The notes below the pieces were generated by a model. It was not told the DNA's origin, searched no databases, and was given only the letters and a program-made list of their open reading frames with translations. From NCBI GenBank assembly GCA_037039925.1, contig JAXRKP010000433.1:121001-185000 (forward strand): a stretch of DNA of 64,000 bases. Reading direction: 5' to 3'. Shown one piece after another: positions 13,535 through 30,862 of the stretch. Source of the DNA: Doris montereyensis. Taxonomy: Eukaryota; Mollusca; Gastropoda; Nudibranchia; Dorididae. Both the position numbers and the translations under genes were made by a program. Within the stretch, counting starts at the first letter, position 1. The number at the start of each line of letters is the position of its first letter.

Positions 13535-13917
13535 CACACACACAAATTTAAACGTGGTAATCCGGCATTAAATTGCGTTCCCCCTCGTGAATTTTGGGTC
13601 GCTGATCAAGGAAATCATATTATTTTTCTGATTTGACTAATATTTAGGTCATTTTTAGATTGCTTTTTAACTCCACCTGCGGCAACATCACAGAAGTCAC
13701 TCCTCGACGTCACTTGTCGCTCATCCTTCAGTTCGTCTGCAGTCTGCGTAAAAATATTTGGCGAAGCCAGATGACTGGCGCCTGGACTGAGAACCATTCG
13801 ATATCGAGAGGATTGCTCGTTTCCACGCTCAGGTTTATCGAGAAGTTGATAGGATTCCCGCCATCCTTTCGATATCGTACAGTTTGTCGATGAATCAACG
13901 GTACGTGTAAAGGAGCC
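13535..13917 (-). repeat. Right inverted terminal region of the Harbinger element
   Basis: Inverted counterpart of 7542-7911. The terminus reads GGAGCC and is followed by TTA, the preferred target of this superfamily. One base differs from the left terminus (GGCCCC). Confidence 0.85.
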
Positions 13918-14175
13918 TTAGGAGGCAGTCTTTCCAATTCTTGAGAACTCAGGCTTCGAGCATATACTGAATATACAAATTATACATGTATATCTGCTAG
14001 TTTTATGTGGCATTTCAGATATAAGCCGTTTGCTCTACCTCCGTAATTGAATCGATACATTTGTAAATTGTATACATTTCGCACCTTTATTGTTAATTTT
14101 TGCCTTGTTGATGCTTCCTTTCATTCATATAGATCTAGTCTCATCCTCTTCTTTCGTTCTTATTTCCTATACTCA

Positions 14176-14350
<175 letters not shown>

Positions 14351-14811
14351 AACAAGACACTCAGGTTGCTCTTAAAATGGGTCATCAGGACACCCCAACG
14401 ATGTGTTGATGCTACAAAGAGTGTATACATGCGCTATAAATAATGATTACTAAAAAATGAAACTGATTCAAAATTAATTGTTCCAATCGACAGCTGACTG
14501 ACCAACTAGATTTAAAGAGTGAGCAGTGCAATGAATATAGTCCAATAATCTATTCTTAGTTTTCAAGGTTTGCTTCATGCCAATGTACGTAACAGGCATA
14601 TTACTAGCATTGTATTTGACCACCGCAATTTTCAAAGTTCATGTCCTGATATAACAAGTATGAAACAAAGTGTCACTGTCAGTGTCAGTGTCAGCAAAAC
14701 CCCGCCCTGTATAACTGGACGTGTTGATGCATTTCAGAAAATGATTCACAGGTTGGTGATCCATCATATGGACACAGCGAAGAATAATGATTACATAGTT
14801 GGTCTGTATGG

Positions 14812-16804
<1,993 letters not shown>

Positions 16805-16902
16805 AAGCCGATACAGTAGTTTAAAAAAAAAAGAGCGCATAAGGTATCCCGGCAGTGGACAGGTAAGCACCTGTACGGGGAGTCGATGGTCCTGCCCTTC
16901 AC

Positions 16903-17113
16903 GAGTCTCCTGCTGCCTTGCAGGTCGGTCTTGGCTGACCAAAGGCTAAGAGAGTTAACCCTGACAGAAAACAACCTGCTGCCTTGCAGGCCGGTCTTAA
17001 CTGACCAAAGGCTAAGGGAGTTATCCCTGACAGAAAATAACAACCTGCTGCCTTGCATGTTGGTCTTGAATGACCAAAGGCTAAGGGAGTTAACCCTGAC
17101 AGAAAAGAACAAG
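16903..17113 (+). repeat. Three tandem monomers in the 5' UTR of RTE copy 2
   Basis: Units of 66, 69 and 70 bp starting CCTGCTGCCTTGCAGG or a close variant; each contains TGACCAAAGGCTAAG and CCCTGACAGAAAA. They lie between the element's 5' end and the endonuclease reading frame. Confidence 0.85.
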
Positions 17114-18289
17114 ACCTGGTAGGGGGACTCAAGGTGGCAGCCCAACCATCTACCTAGGGTACAGTTGGCTAATCCCTACTTACCCAAAACCTAACTGATG
17201 TAGAGAAATAGATATAATATACCCGGCTTGACCTTTCAAAGACGAAAATGGAAACGAACACAGACCGTGATTTTGGAACATCGAATATTATTAGTAATAT
17301 TAGGGCAATAAATGGAAAAGTGTTAGAATTAGTTGAAGAAATGGAACAATTCAAAGTAGACATTTTGGCTATTACAGAAACAAAGTAAAAAGGACAAGGA
17401 ATAGAAAATGTAAGGCCAAATAATATTTTAATCTTCTCAGGAGTAGATGTCAAAGATAGAGCTAGAGCAGGAGTAGGTCTCCTTAGTACATAAAAGGCAT
17501 GAAAAGCTAATAGAAAGCTGGAAATTCATAAGCCTACGGCTATTGGAGGTATATATTAAACCAAAAGGAAGAGAAATTAAATTATTGAGAGCTTATGGAC
17601 CAAACGAAGATGGCACTAAAGAAGAAAAAGATACGTTCGAAAACGATTTACAAATAGCTGCAGAGAATCTTAAATCCAAACAGGAATTAATGCTTTTAGG
17701 AGATTTAAACGTTAGTGTAAGCAATAATATAGAAACATCAGGAATAGTAATAGATAAAGAAGAAGAGACAACAACTTCTCCAAATGGAGAGAGACTAATA
17801 AATTTTTGCCTAAAGAATAACATGAAAATAGCAAACACCTTTTTTCCTCATAAAGATATCCACAAATATACAAGACTAATGAAGACACGTGTGAAAAATC
17901 AATGATAGACTACAAAATAGTTAGCAGGTCCTTTTTTTTATAGTACACTGGATGTAAGAGTAAATAGAGGAGCAGCAATATTTAGTGATCATCACCTAGT
18001 GATAGCCAAAATGAGATTACTGACTGAAGAAAACAAACAGGAAAGGAAAGAGAAGAAAGCTACTAAACTCAAAATAGAGGAACTAAATAAACCAATAGTG
18101 AAAGAGATAAAACGATTTATCAGTGACTAAAAGATTTTTGCCTAAAGAATAACATGAAAATAGCAAACACATTTTTTTCCTCATAAAGATATCCACAAAT
18201 CTACAGGAGTAAAGGAAGGTGGGTGTGAAAAGTCAATCATAGACTATATAATAGTTAAGGTAATGACACAATATAATATGAAAGCTAAC

Positions 18290-18384
18290 CACCCCATGGT
18301 AGCCAGGATTTTTCTGTCTATTCCTTGTATTTGTCTCGTCATTGTTTCCATAGGGCTTTCATATTATCTTCACTGTCTTTATCT
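18290..18384 (+). mobile_element. SINE family B fragment inside RTE copy 2
   Basis: CCCCATGGTAGCCAGGATTT and CTATTCCTTGTATTTGTCTC match the body of 61231-61431. It interrupts the second copy of a duplicated endonuclease stretch of RTE copy 2. Confidence 0.6.
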
Positions 18385-20503
18385 ACATAATAGTTAGCAG
18401 CTCCCTTTTTTACAGTACATTGGATGTAACTTATTTTAATGTAAGAGTAAATAGAGGAGCAGAAATATTTAGTGATCATCACCTAGTGATTGCCAAAATG
18501 AGATGACTGACTGAAGAAAACAAACAGAAAAGGAAAGAGAAGAAAGCTACTAAACTCAAAATAGAAGAACTAAATAAACCAATAGTAAAAGAGATGTACC
18601 AATCTAAGATAAAAAGATTTATCAGTGAAAGACAGACGGATCTGAATGATAGCACAGTAGAAGAAAAGTGGCAAATGTATAAAGAAACACTCCTCAGTTG
18701 TTCTGAAGATGTTTATGGTAGGAAACAAATTAAAGGAGATGGGAAAAGAACAGCATGGTGGAATGAAAATTTCAAAACTAAGACCAAAGAAAAAAAAGAT
18801 GCCTGGAAGAAATATTTGCAAACAAAGAGACCAGAGGATAGGATAGATTACGTGAATAAAAGAATTATCGCTAAAGAGGAAGTGAGGAAAGCAAAACAGG
18901 AACAATGGGAAGAGTTTGGACAAAGACTTCAGGAAAGCTATCAATCAAGGAAATCAAAAGCTGTTCTGGGGCGATGAAGAGCATGACAAAGACCAAAGCA
19001 TGCCCAATACGACAAATAAGAATGCCAAAGGAGAAATAATCAAAGAAGACCAGTGAAATCATGGAAACATGGAGAAAGCATTTTCACCAATTACTACATA
19101 ATCCCTCCAGAACGTATGAAACAAGGAGTACATATCATTTAGTAAGAGTAACAAGTAATCTAGAGGAGACAGCTGAAGATGTAGATATATCAATGGAAGA
19201 AATCCAAACAGCTATAAGAAAAGTGAAATTAGGAAAAGCCTCCAGGAGCAGATCAAGTTTATCCAGAAATGGTTAAAAACCAAGGGAGAGAGGCAGACAA
19301 ACTACTACGTGCAATATATGCCAACAAGCATGGAAGTCCAAACAGGTGCCAGACGACTGGAAAAAGGGAACGGTAGTACCAATACATAAGAAAAGATCAA
19401 ACTATAGGGGGATATCACTACTTAGCGTTTCAGAAAAAGTATATGCCAGTGACAGGATACTGGAAATGAGACTAAAGAAAAGAGTAGAGGATCAGATTGA
19501 AGAGCATCAGAGTGGATTTGGACCAAGAAAAGGTGTACAAGACCACATATTTACAATTAGACAAATAATAGAAAAACATCGACTTGCACCTGTGTTTTAT
19601 TGACTTAGAAAAGGCATTTGACACTGTGAGGAGGGACGAACTATGGCATTCCTTAAAAAGAACACAATGTAGAGCAAAATTTAATAGAAGCCATTAAAAG
19701 CTTTTTTACTATAAACCAACATGTGCAGTGAGAGTAGTTGGAAACATATCTGCAGAATTTGATGTAGATATAGGAGTAAGACAGGGTTGTAACCTAAGTC
19801 CTCTTTTGTTTATCACATTTATGGATTCAGTCGCAAAGGCATCCTCAAAAATGAAGAAAATCGATGTAGGTATGTGGAAGCTCAAACCAGTAAATGTATC
19901 AATGCTTTCATTTGCCGATGATTTAGTTCAGTTTGGAAAATCAGAAAGTGACCTTCAGTCGAATATCAACATTATGAACAATGAACTAAATAAAAGAAGA
20001 ATGAGAGTAAATGCAAAGAAAACCAAAATAATGCTAGTAACTCTCCTCTATGGCAGCGAAACCTGGACCTTAGACATTAGAGAACACAGTAGAGTACAGG
20101 CAGCTGAAATGAAATATAATCTAAAAAGAGTAGTAGGGAAAACTAAAAGAGACAAAATCAGAAACACAACGATAAGAGATCAAACCAAAACAGATGGCAT
20201 AAAAACTAGGATAGAAACAAATCAATTGAGATGGTTTGGGCATGTAAACAGAATGAGTGACAATAGAATAGCTAAATCAGTATAGAGTGCTAAAGCCCAA
20301 GGTAAGAGACCAAAAGGCAGACCTCGGAGAAAGTGGGAAGAAGATATAAAAGAGACATTGAAGCATAGAAATTTAACTTTTTTGGAAGGAAACAGAAAAT
20401 GTCGGGACAGGGCATTCTGGAGAAAGATCATCTCGAGCATCTGAACCCATACACCGAAAAGTAAAATGGGAACTGATAAAGAAAGAAAGAAAGCATAAGG
20501 TAT

Positions 20504-21467
20504 GGTCGATTCAGCACGAGTCTCTTAATTTAACAGCATGAATGAATCGTCAGACATAAGAAAGCTTATGAATAATCCATAAATCATTTTCCAAAACAAA
20601 TACCAACATTGTTGATGAAACTCTATTGTGATAATATATATCAATTACTCGTAACAAAACAACGAAAAAGTATTGACATTGTTATCAGATTGTGTCCACT
20701 ATATTAACATTTGTGGTATTTAATGACAAAATTAGACACATCATGGGAAATTGAAGTAAAGAATAATGCATCCACAACATTGAGTAACATTACATTATGC
20801 TCATTATATAATGAACAGCTAAAAGTGACTAAGCAAATCTGCCGATTTTTGGTCTATAGAGATTAATCCAAAATCTGCGCGTATGAGTACATGTATCTCA
20901 ATAACGTTTACATTTTCTTTCTTTGCTTCTCGCCCTGGTGTCAAGTTTGTCTTCGGGAATTTGTCATCTATTTCACCACCAACGAAGGTCTTTCTATAGC
21001 CTAGTACAGATTGCCACTCCCTCTTACAAATCTCGCCATGTCAATGTCCCTTAGAATGTTACTGCTATGAAGTCACGAATTGTCTTAAGGAATGAATTGA
21101 AAGACGGTGAAATGAAACACGTTTTTCCTTCCTATCGGCTGTGGCTTCGTGCCACACAGCAGCAACGTCCTTGCCCGGTTTCCCCAGTTGGCTGAACGTC
21201 TCATTGAAAACAATACGTGGGGTGGATTTTCAGCAATAAGATAACTTGCTGTATGCCAGCTCAACCAGATCTCTTATTTCATCTGAGTCGCTTGAAATTA
21301 CAGTCTGCAGAAAGAAAAAGCAATTAAGGAAAAATGCATTCTTATCCACATCAATTAGCTAGCGATCCCCAAACCGAATGTAAGATTGTCTCTCGGAGAT
21401 CTATTTGACTGCAATCAACATGAATTATTCTTCATGACCACCAACACCATCACCACTAACACCATCG
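20504..21467. other. No gene seen
   Basis: AT-rich flank of RTE copy 2 and LINE-A, without coding or repeat signals that I can identify. Confidence 0.6.
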
Positions 21468-21825
21468 CTAGCATATCATCATCATCGTCGTCACCCTTCT
21501 CTTTCTCCTCTTCCTCCTCCTCAGCATCACCATATTGAAATCCAATTGCCATTCTGCAGACCATCTAAACAAATCATATAAATCATTTTGCAATACCTGA
21601 TAATTTTCAGTCGGGATACATTTTGTATCATCCGCAAATATTTTGCAAGTAAAATTTATTGTGTTAGGAAGATCATTTATATTATAAAGTATAGATAAGA
21701 GATGCCCTACCACACTCCCCTGGGGAACACCACTTTTAACGGGTTTAAATTGAAACCTTCATTTTTAACAAAATTACTTTATGACTGCGTTTTGATAGGA
21801 AAGATTTAATCCAACATAATATTAA

Positions 21826-22800
21826 TATATCAATTTCAATTTCAATTTCAGTCATCTTTATTGATCCTTTAAAAAAAGGAAATTATACCTGTGTTATCAC
21901 AATTTCCGTTTGAAAAATAAAAGAATACATGAATGCATTCGAGATTAAAAACAAATTTAACTTAGTTAATCATTGAATGTTTAGATTTTAGGAGAAGTAC
22001 ACAAAATTCAAAGGTGGGTAAATGAATAGTGCGGTGAAACAATACACATAAAAACATAAAAAAAAAAAAGAAGATAGAATAATTAAAGACAAATCAGTTT
22101 AGCTTCATACACATCCATTAAATTATCATAAATCACTTAATTCACCATCCATCAATTTACATTTCTTAAACATTGTAATAAAAGGTCATTATGCTTTCAA
22201 AATTAAGGTATGGTCAAACTTTCGTATGGCGCTTGGAAGAAAAGATCTAAAATATGTCTCAGTGCGGGATTTTAAATCTATAAAACGACCGCTTCTACCA
22301 ATTGTTTTGGCTATGGAGAAAAGAGGATGAGTGTTGTTTTTAAATATACTTCTGAGTTTGATCTTGCATTGAATCTCATACAGATCTTCAAAGTTCTCCA
22401 GTTCTACATCATTTATGAGTTTCCCTATGTGTTTCAGTGTTCTATTAAATTTCTTCTTTTCTCTATTTCTTGTATTATACAGTTATACTAGAAATAATAC
22501 TACTCTTTGCATGCTTGATAAGCTTGATGGAAAAGTCTTATTAGAGTGTTATCGATTTGAAACTTATAAAGCTTCCTCATAAAATACATTCTTTTGTTCA
22601 CGTTCTTTAAAACTTTATTTAATTGTTTTTGCCATTCTAGCTTCTCGTAAAAAATTATGCCAAGATATTTGTATTCATTAACTTTCTCAACTGTTTCATC
22701 TTTTATAACAATAGAAATATTATTGATGTTATATATTTGGATTTTTACAAGGCTTTTGATTCAGTACCCCATGAAAATATCTTTGTAAAATTCATTTAGC
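21826..22800 (-). mobile_element. Nested LINE-B with inverted 5' segment
   Basis: The minus strand from 22712 down to 21826 encodes an RT C-terminal part (VNEYKYLGIIFYEKLEWQKQ and FRSFLPSAIRKFD) and ends with a GAAATT repeat at 21826-21850. The adjoining segment 22720-22800 carries RT motif A on the plus strand (VIYLDFYKAFDSVPHENIF). The opposite orientation of neighbouring LINE parts is the mark of twin priming. Confidence 0.6.
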
Positions 22801-22839
22801 ACCTCAGCTCTTACACGGTCACTTATTGTCATATTTACC

Positions 22840-23312
22840 GTTCGCTCCCTTTAGAGCATTGGTCCCTGTTCGCTCCCTTTAGAGCATTGGTCCCTGTTCG
22901 CTCCTTTAGAGCATTGGTCCCTGTTCGCTCCCTTTAGAGCATAGGTCCCTGTTCGCTCCCTTTAGAGCATAGGTCCCTGTTCGCTCCTTTAGAGCATAGG
23001 TCCCTGTTCGCTCCCTTTAGAGCATTAGGTCCCTGTTCGCTCCCTTTAGAGCATTGGTCCCTGTTCGCTCCCTTTAGAGCATTGGTCCCTGTTCGCTCCC
23101 TTTAGAGCATTGGTCCCTGTTCGCTCCCTTTAGAGCATTGGTCCCTGTTCGCTCCCTTTAGAGCATTGGTCCCTGTTCGCTCCCTTTAGAGCATTGGTCC
23201 CTGTTCGCTCCCTTTAGAGCATTGGTCCCTGTTCGCTCCTTTAGAGCATAGGTCCCTGTTCGCTCCCTTTAGAGCATAGGTCCCTGTTCGCTCCTTTAGA
23301 GCATAGTTCCCT
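22840..23312. repeat. Minisatellite, 17 units of 27-29 bp
   Basis: The unit is GTTCGCTCCCTTTAGAGCAT followed by TGGTCCCT. Four units lack one C (units 3, 6, 15 and 17), one has an extra base (unit 7), and units 4-6 and 15-16 read CATAGG in place of CATTGG. It lies between LINE-A parts. Confidence 0.95.
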
Positions 23313-24026
23313 GTTTTTCTCTTTAATTTGGTATTGACATTTTTCCAAAAGCCTTTCGGACTTCTTGTCTTAATTTCAGTAGTTATTTTCTTTTCAAAAG
23401 ATGCTGTGGCCTCTTTAATTATACGTTTGTAGCGTTTCTTACGTCAATATATTTATGATAATCATTTATATTTTTTATGTTTCTAAAATTTATCGAACAA
23501 TTTATTCTTCTTGTTAACATGTCTCTTGACATTTCTAGTCATCCATAAAGGTTTAGATTGTCCACAATTTGGTTTAAGGGGAACATATTTATAATCAACA
23601 TCTTTTAACTTATTTCTAAATAATACCCCAGGCTTCATAAGCATTCATATCTGCTAAAACATTCCAATCAGTATCGTTTAATTCTTTTCTACAATTATCA
23701 TAATTTCCTCTATAATAATTGCAACGTGGAAACTGATCAATTTTTGATGAGTTGATATAAATTAAGATATACCCATAATACCGTACATCGTGATCACTTG
23801 TTCCTAGTAGGACTAGATGCTCTGCAATTTTTATATAATTATCATCACTACATAGAATGAGATCAAGAACATTACTGGTTTGATTTACACGACGTCTAGT
23901 TGACACTTTAACAACCTGAATTAAGAAGGCATCTCTAATTGTTTCAATGAATGAACAACGCCTCTGGATTCACATTACAAGACTATCATTATCATTACTA
24001 TCATTATTAGTATTATGTTTGAAAGT

Positions 24027-24032
24027 GAAAGA

Positions 24033-24065
<33 letters not shown>

Positions 24066-24099
24066 TGTGTGTGTCTGTGTGTGTGTGTGTGTGTGTGTT
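24027..24099. repeat. (GT)n microsatellite
   Basis: About 73 bp of GT with two CT changes. Confidence 0.95.
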
Positions 24100-24277
24100 A
24101 TGTATGCGCTGGCGGTTGGCGGGATGGAATAAAGTCATCTTATGTCTTACAGTTTATGTCTTAATTTAACTATTTACTTTCATAGCATTGATGGATCGTA
24201 ACATGAACTAATATTTAAGCTAAGCAGGAACAGAGACAAAACAAATACAAAGGAATAGATTAAAGAAAATTTACAAA

Positions 24278-24395
24278 ATAAATACAGGGCTCCAATAGAA
24301 TCGAACCGGCGACCTTTGCGTCGGCACCCATCACCTCGCCATGACAAGAGAGGGCACTACCAACCAAGCTAACCACATGGTGTACGACTGTACGT
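24278..24395 (-). mobile_element. SINE family B, copy 2 (head)
   Basis: The minus strand reads TTAGCTTGGTTGGTAGTGCC, then CTTGTCATGGCGAGGTGATG and GCCGGTTCGATTC, aligned with the head of 61231-61431, including the unusual insert between the boxes. I see no body. Confidence 0.6.
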
Positions 24396-24743
24396 ACACG
24401 ACTTGCCTCGCAGTTTGTCTCCACGGAATCGACTCCGACTGAATGGAAATGAATTGGCTTATCGCGGGATAAATGATGCAAAGCTGGCAAGTCGTTAACC
24501 AACCTCAACTGTATGCTCCAAGTCTAAAGTCATCCATCTTCATTCCTATCAGTATCAGTGAATAACTGGTTTTTAGTTAAATGGATGTGAATCACAAGTC
24601 AGATTCTGCTCCCATTCTTTACCGTATAATGATTTCGGCCTGTTATTCCATCTCATATAAAAGATGGAATCCTCATTGTATACATTATGTACAGGGGATG
24701 AAGAGAAGAAGTATCTGTAACAGACACGCGCTTGAGAAAGAAA

Positions 24744-27782
<3,039 letters not shown>

Positions 27783-30136
27783 TCAATAATAGACTACATA
27801 ATAGTTATCAGCTCCCTTTTTTACAGTACATTGGATGCAAGAGTAAATAGAGGAGCAGAAATATTAAGTGATCATCACTTAGTGATTGCCAAAATGAGAT
27901 TACTGACTGAGGAAAACAAACAGAAAAGGAAAGAGAAGAAAACTACTAAACTCAAAATAGAGGAACTAAATAAACCAACAGTAAAACAGGTATACCAATG
28001 TAGGATGAAAAGATTTATCAGTGAAAGACGATGGATCTGAATGATAGCACTTAGCACAATAGAAAAAAGTGGCAGATGTATAAAGAAACACTCCTCAGTT
28101 GTACTGAAGAGGTCTGTGGTTGGAAACAAATTAAAGGAGATTGGAAAAGAACAGCATGGTGTAATGAGAACGTCAAGACTAAGATCAAAGAAAAGAAGGA
28201 TGCCTGGAAGCAATACTTGCAAACAAAGAGACCAGAGGATAGGATAGATTACGTGAATAAAAGAATTTCGGCCAAAAAAGAAGTGAAGAAAGCAAAACAG
28301 GAAGAATGGGAGGGGTTTGGACAAAGCCTCCAAGAAAGCTATCAAGGAAATCAAAAGCTGTTTTGGGGAGGGGGTGGGGGGGGGCAATGAAGAGCCTGAG
28401 AAAGACCAAAGCATGCGCAATACGACGAATTAAGAAAGCCAAAGGAGAAATAATAAAGGAAGACAGCGAAATCATGGAAACATGGAGAAAGCATTTTCAC
28501 CAATTACATAATCCCTCCAGAACGCATGAAACAAGAAGTAAAAATCAATTAGTAATCCAGAGGAGACAACTGAAAATGTAGATATCTCAATGGAATAAAT
28601 CCAAACAACTATAAGAAAAGTGAAATTAAGAAAAGCCCCAGAAACAGATCAAGTTTATCCAGAAATTATTAAAAACCAAGGGAGAAAGGCAGACAAACTA
28701 CTACGTGCAACATGCCAACAAAAACATGGACGTCCAAACAGGTGCCAGAGGACTGGAAAAAGGGAACGGTAGTACCAATACATAAGAAAGGATCAACTAT
28801 GGACTGCTCAAACTATAGAGGGATATATTACTACTTAGCGTTCCAGGAAAAGTTTATGCCAGGATTTTGGAAATGAGACTAAAGACAAGAGTAGAGGATC
28901 AGATTAAAGAACATCAGAGTGGATTTAGACCAGGAAGAAGTGTATAAGACCACATATTTACAATTAGACAAATAATAGAAACGTTCCTTGAGAGAAACAT
29001 TGACCTGCACCTGTGTTTTATTGACTTAGAAAAGGCATTTGACACTGTGAGGAGGGACGAACTATGACATTCCTTAAAAGAACACAATGTAGAGCAAAAT
29101 TTAATAGAAGCCATTAAAGGTTTTTACAATAAACCAACATGTACAGTGAGAGTAGCTGGAAATGTATCAGAAGAATTTGATGTAGATATAGGAGTAAGAC
29201 AGGGTTGTATCCTAAGTCCTCTTTTGTTTATCACATTTATGGATTCAGTCGCAAAGGCATCCTCAAACATGAAGAAAATGAATGTAGGTATGTGCAAGCT
29301 CAAACCAGTAAATGTATCAATGCTTTCATTTGCTGATGATTTAGTTCTGTTTGGAAAATCAGAAAGTGACCTTCAGTCGAATATTAACATTATAGACAAT
29401 GAACTAAATAAAAGAGGAATGAGAGTAAATGCAAAGAAAACCAAAACAATGCTAGTAACTAGGAAAGCTAAAACACAAAATCTTAAATTGGGCAGGGAGA
29501 ATTAAGAACAAGTTCAAAGCTATAATTACCTAGGAGTAATGATTAACTCAGAAGAGGGAAAACTAAGAGAAGAAATCAGTCAGAGAATCAAAAAGGAAAT
29601 TGCAATATATAACCATCCAGGAAAGGCATTTGTAGGTAAGCAAGAATTGTCAACAAAAGCCAAAATGGCAGTATGCTATACAGTTTATTGTCCTTCTCTC
29701 CTTTATGGCAGCGAAACTTGGACTTTAGACAGTAGAGAATACAATAGAGTATAGGTAGCTGAAATGAAATATTTAAGAAGAGTAGTAGGGAAAACTGAAA
29801 GAGACAAAATCAGAAACACAACAATCAGATGGTATAAAAATTAAGATACAAACACATCAATTGAGATGGTTTAGGCATATAAACAGAATGAATGACATTA
29901 GAATAGCTAAATCAATTTACAGTGCTAAAGCCCACGGTAAAAGACCAAAAGGCAGACCTTGGAGAAAGTGGGAAGAAGATATAAAAGAGACATTGAAGCA
30001 TAGAAATTTAACGTTTTTGTAAAGAAACAGAAAATGTCAGGACAGGGTATCCTGGAGAAAGGTCATCTCGGGCATCTGAACCCATACACCGAAATGTAGA
30101 ATGGGAACTGATAAAGAAAGAATGAAAGAAAGAAAG
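27783..30136 (+). mobile_element. RTE-type LINE copy 4 (5' truncated), right half of a head-to-head pair
   Basis: Begins inside the endonuclease (TLDARVNRGAEILSDHH) and runs through RT motif A (CFIDLEKAFDTVRRDE near 29020), RQGCILSPLLF, FADDLVLFGKSESDL (near 29335), NYLGVMINSEEGKLRE and YGSETWTLDSREYN to a GAAA tail at 30112-30136. A G-rich run lies at 28367-28384. Several stops and frame breaks. Its 3' end abuts the mariner remnant. Confidence 0.85.
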
Positions 30137-30169
30137 CTGTGTCGTCCGTATCTGATTACACTCACAACA

Positions 30170-30862
30170 AGTCACCCCTCGCCCCTGACAGGGTGATAGG
30201 TCGGATGAATATAAAGGACGGGTAAGAATTCGAACGATGTTTTTGGTCAAGGACCGCAACGTCGCAATGGCTGTGTGAGCAATGAGCTGTGTGAGCATTG
30301 TGCCACAACGTGCCCCTTGTGCCTGTTCTAGGTCGGCGTTGCCTCCACTTCACTCAAACTGTCAATTTACCTACAATACCAGACTGTGTGTCTGTCTTGG
30401 AGTTGGAGGGTTATCGTGGCTGTGTGGTCTTTTGAGCTGAAAACAACAGCAACTACTGACCACTATGTATTGCTATCCAACATTTCAGGATCTTTGAATT
30501 TCAAAGGAGGGGTCTCGCTAGGAAAGAGCCACACCCTGTACTCTAGATTGGCACTTCGTTTCATATCGTCATACCTAACCATATTTCATCACCAATCACG
30601 ATGTTTTCAAAGTTTTTAAATCGACTTTCGTCAAATCGTTGAAGCATAGGGGAGCAAAATTCAACCCTTCGTTGGTTTTGTTCATGGATGAGTTTGACTT
30701 GGCACCCATCGAGCGAACACCTTCTGCATATATAGGCATTCGTACAGGCTTCCAGACACTAGGTCTTGAAATGCCCAATAAATGCTCTATCTCATGATAT
30801 GCTATTCGTGTATCAGTCTCGATCATAGGTTTTGTGGCAGGCATTTGATTGTTCAACGACAT
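30170..30862 (-). pseudogene. Mariner-type transposase remnant
   Basis: The minus strand carries RIAYHEIEHLLGIS (helix-turn-helix), VIGDEIWL (first catalytic Asp) and NIVRILTRPLYSSDLSPC (before the third Asp) in the right order but different frames. These fit Tc1/mariner transposases of the DD34D type. The copy is short, broken by stops, and cut near 30170 where RTE copy 4 ends, so the LINE may have landed in or next to it. Confidence 0.65.

Larger units (their letters stand above)
7542..13917. mobile_element. PIF/Harbinger-type DNA transposon with MADF gene, partial transposase and an inserted RTE LINE
   Basis: The two ends are inverted copies of about 370-380 bp (7542-7911 and 13535-13917). 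Both begin GGCYCCTTTTACACGTACCG or a close variant and continue with TGATTCATCGACAAACTGTA. Inside are a MADF gene (plus) and a HARBI1-like transposase exon (minus), the two-protein set known for PIF/Harbinger elements. Flanking trinucleotides are TGA (left) and TTA (right), so a mutated TTA target duplication is possible. Without the LINE (9171-11639) the element would be about 3.9 kb. It lacks the DDE catalytic part, so it cannot move by itself. Confidence 0.75.
16848..20492 (+). mobile_element. RTE-type LINE copy 2, both ends present, with target-site duplication
   Basis: Starts CCCGGCAGTGGACAGG and ends with a (GAAA)n tail. The 11-bp sequence GCATAAGGTAT lies on both sides (16837-16847 and 20493-20503), which shows a true insertion. 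Order: three 5' monomers, endonuclease (from about 17249, with VDILAITETK and LMLLGDLNVSVSNN), RT (FIDLEKAFD near 19600, RQGCNLSPLLF near 19780, FADDLVQF near 19915) and a 3' part WFGHVNRMSDNRIAKS. Part of the endonuclease is duplicated (around 17800-18120 and 18130-18600), with a SINE piece inside the second copy. About 230 bp after the RT core is deleted near 20040. It cannot code for a working protein as read. Confidence 0.9.
21468..23906 (-). mobile_element. Older Jockey/CR1-type LINE (LINE-A), split by nested insertions
   Basis: The endonuclease end at 23616-23906 reads NVLDLILCSDDNY and HLVLLGTSDHDV (the S-D-H motif). The linker at 23340-23600 reads KPLWMTRNVKRHVNKK and TRSPKGFWKN. RT pieces reappear at 21468-21820: WIKSFLSKRS, VKSGVPQGSVVGHLLSILYN and KIFADDTK. 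Between them lie the 28-bp minisatellite and LINE-B. Confidence 0.7.

Noticed and set aside
22840..23312. CRISPR-like array
   Set aside because: Units follow each other without spacers and the genome is eukaryotic; it is a minisatellite.
24278..24395. Functional tRNA gene
   Set aside because: A and B boxes are present but the arms do not fold into a cloverleaf because of an insert; the same sequence occurs as a SINE head at 61231.
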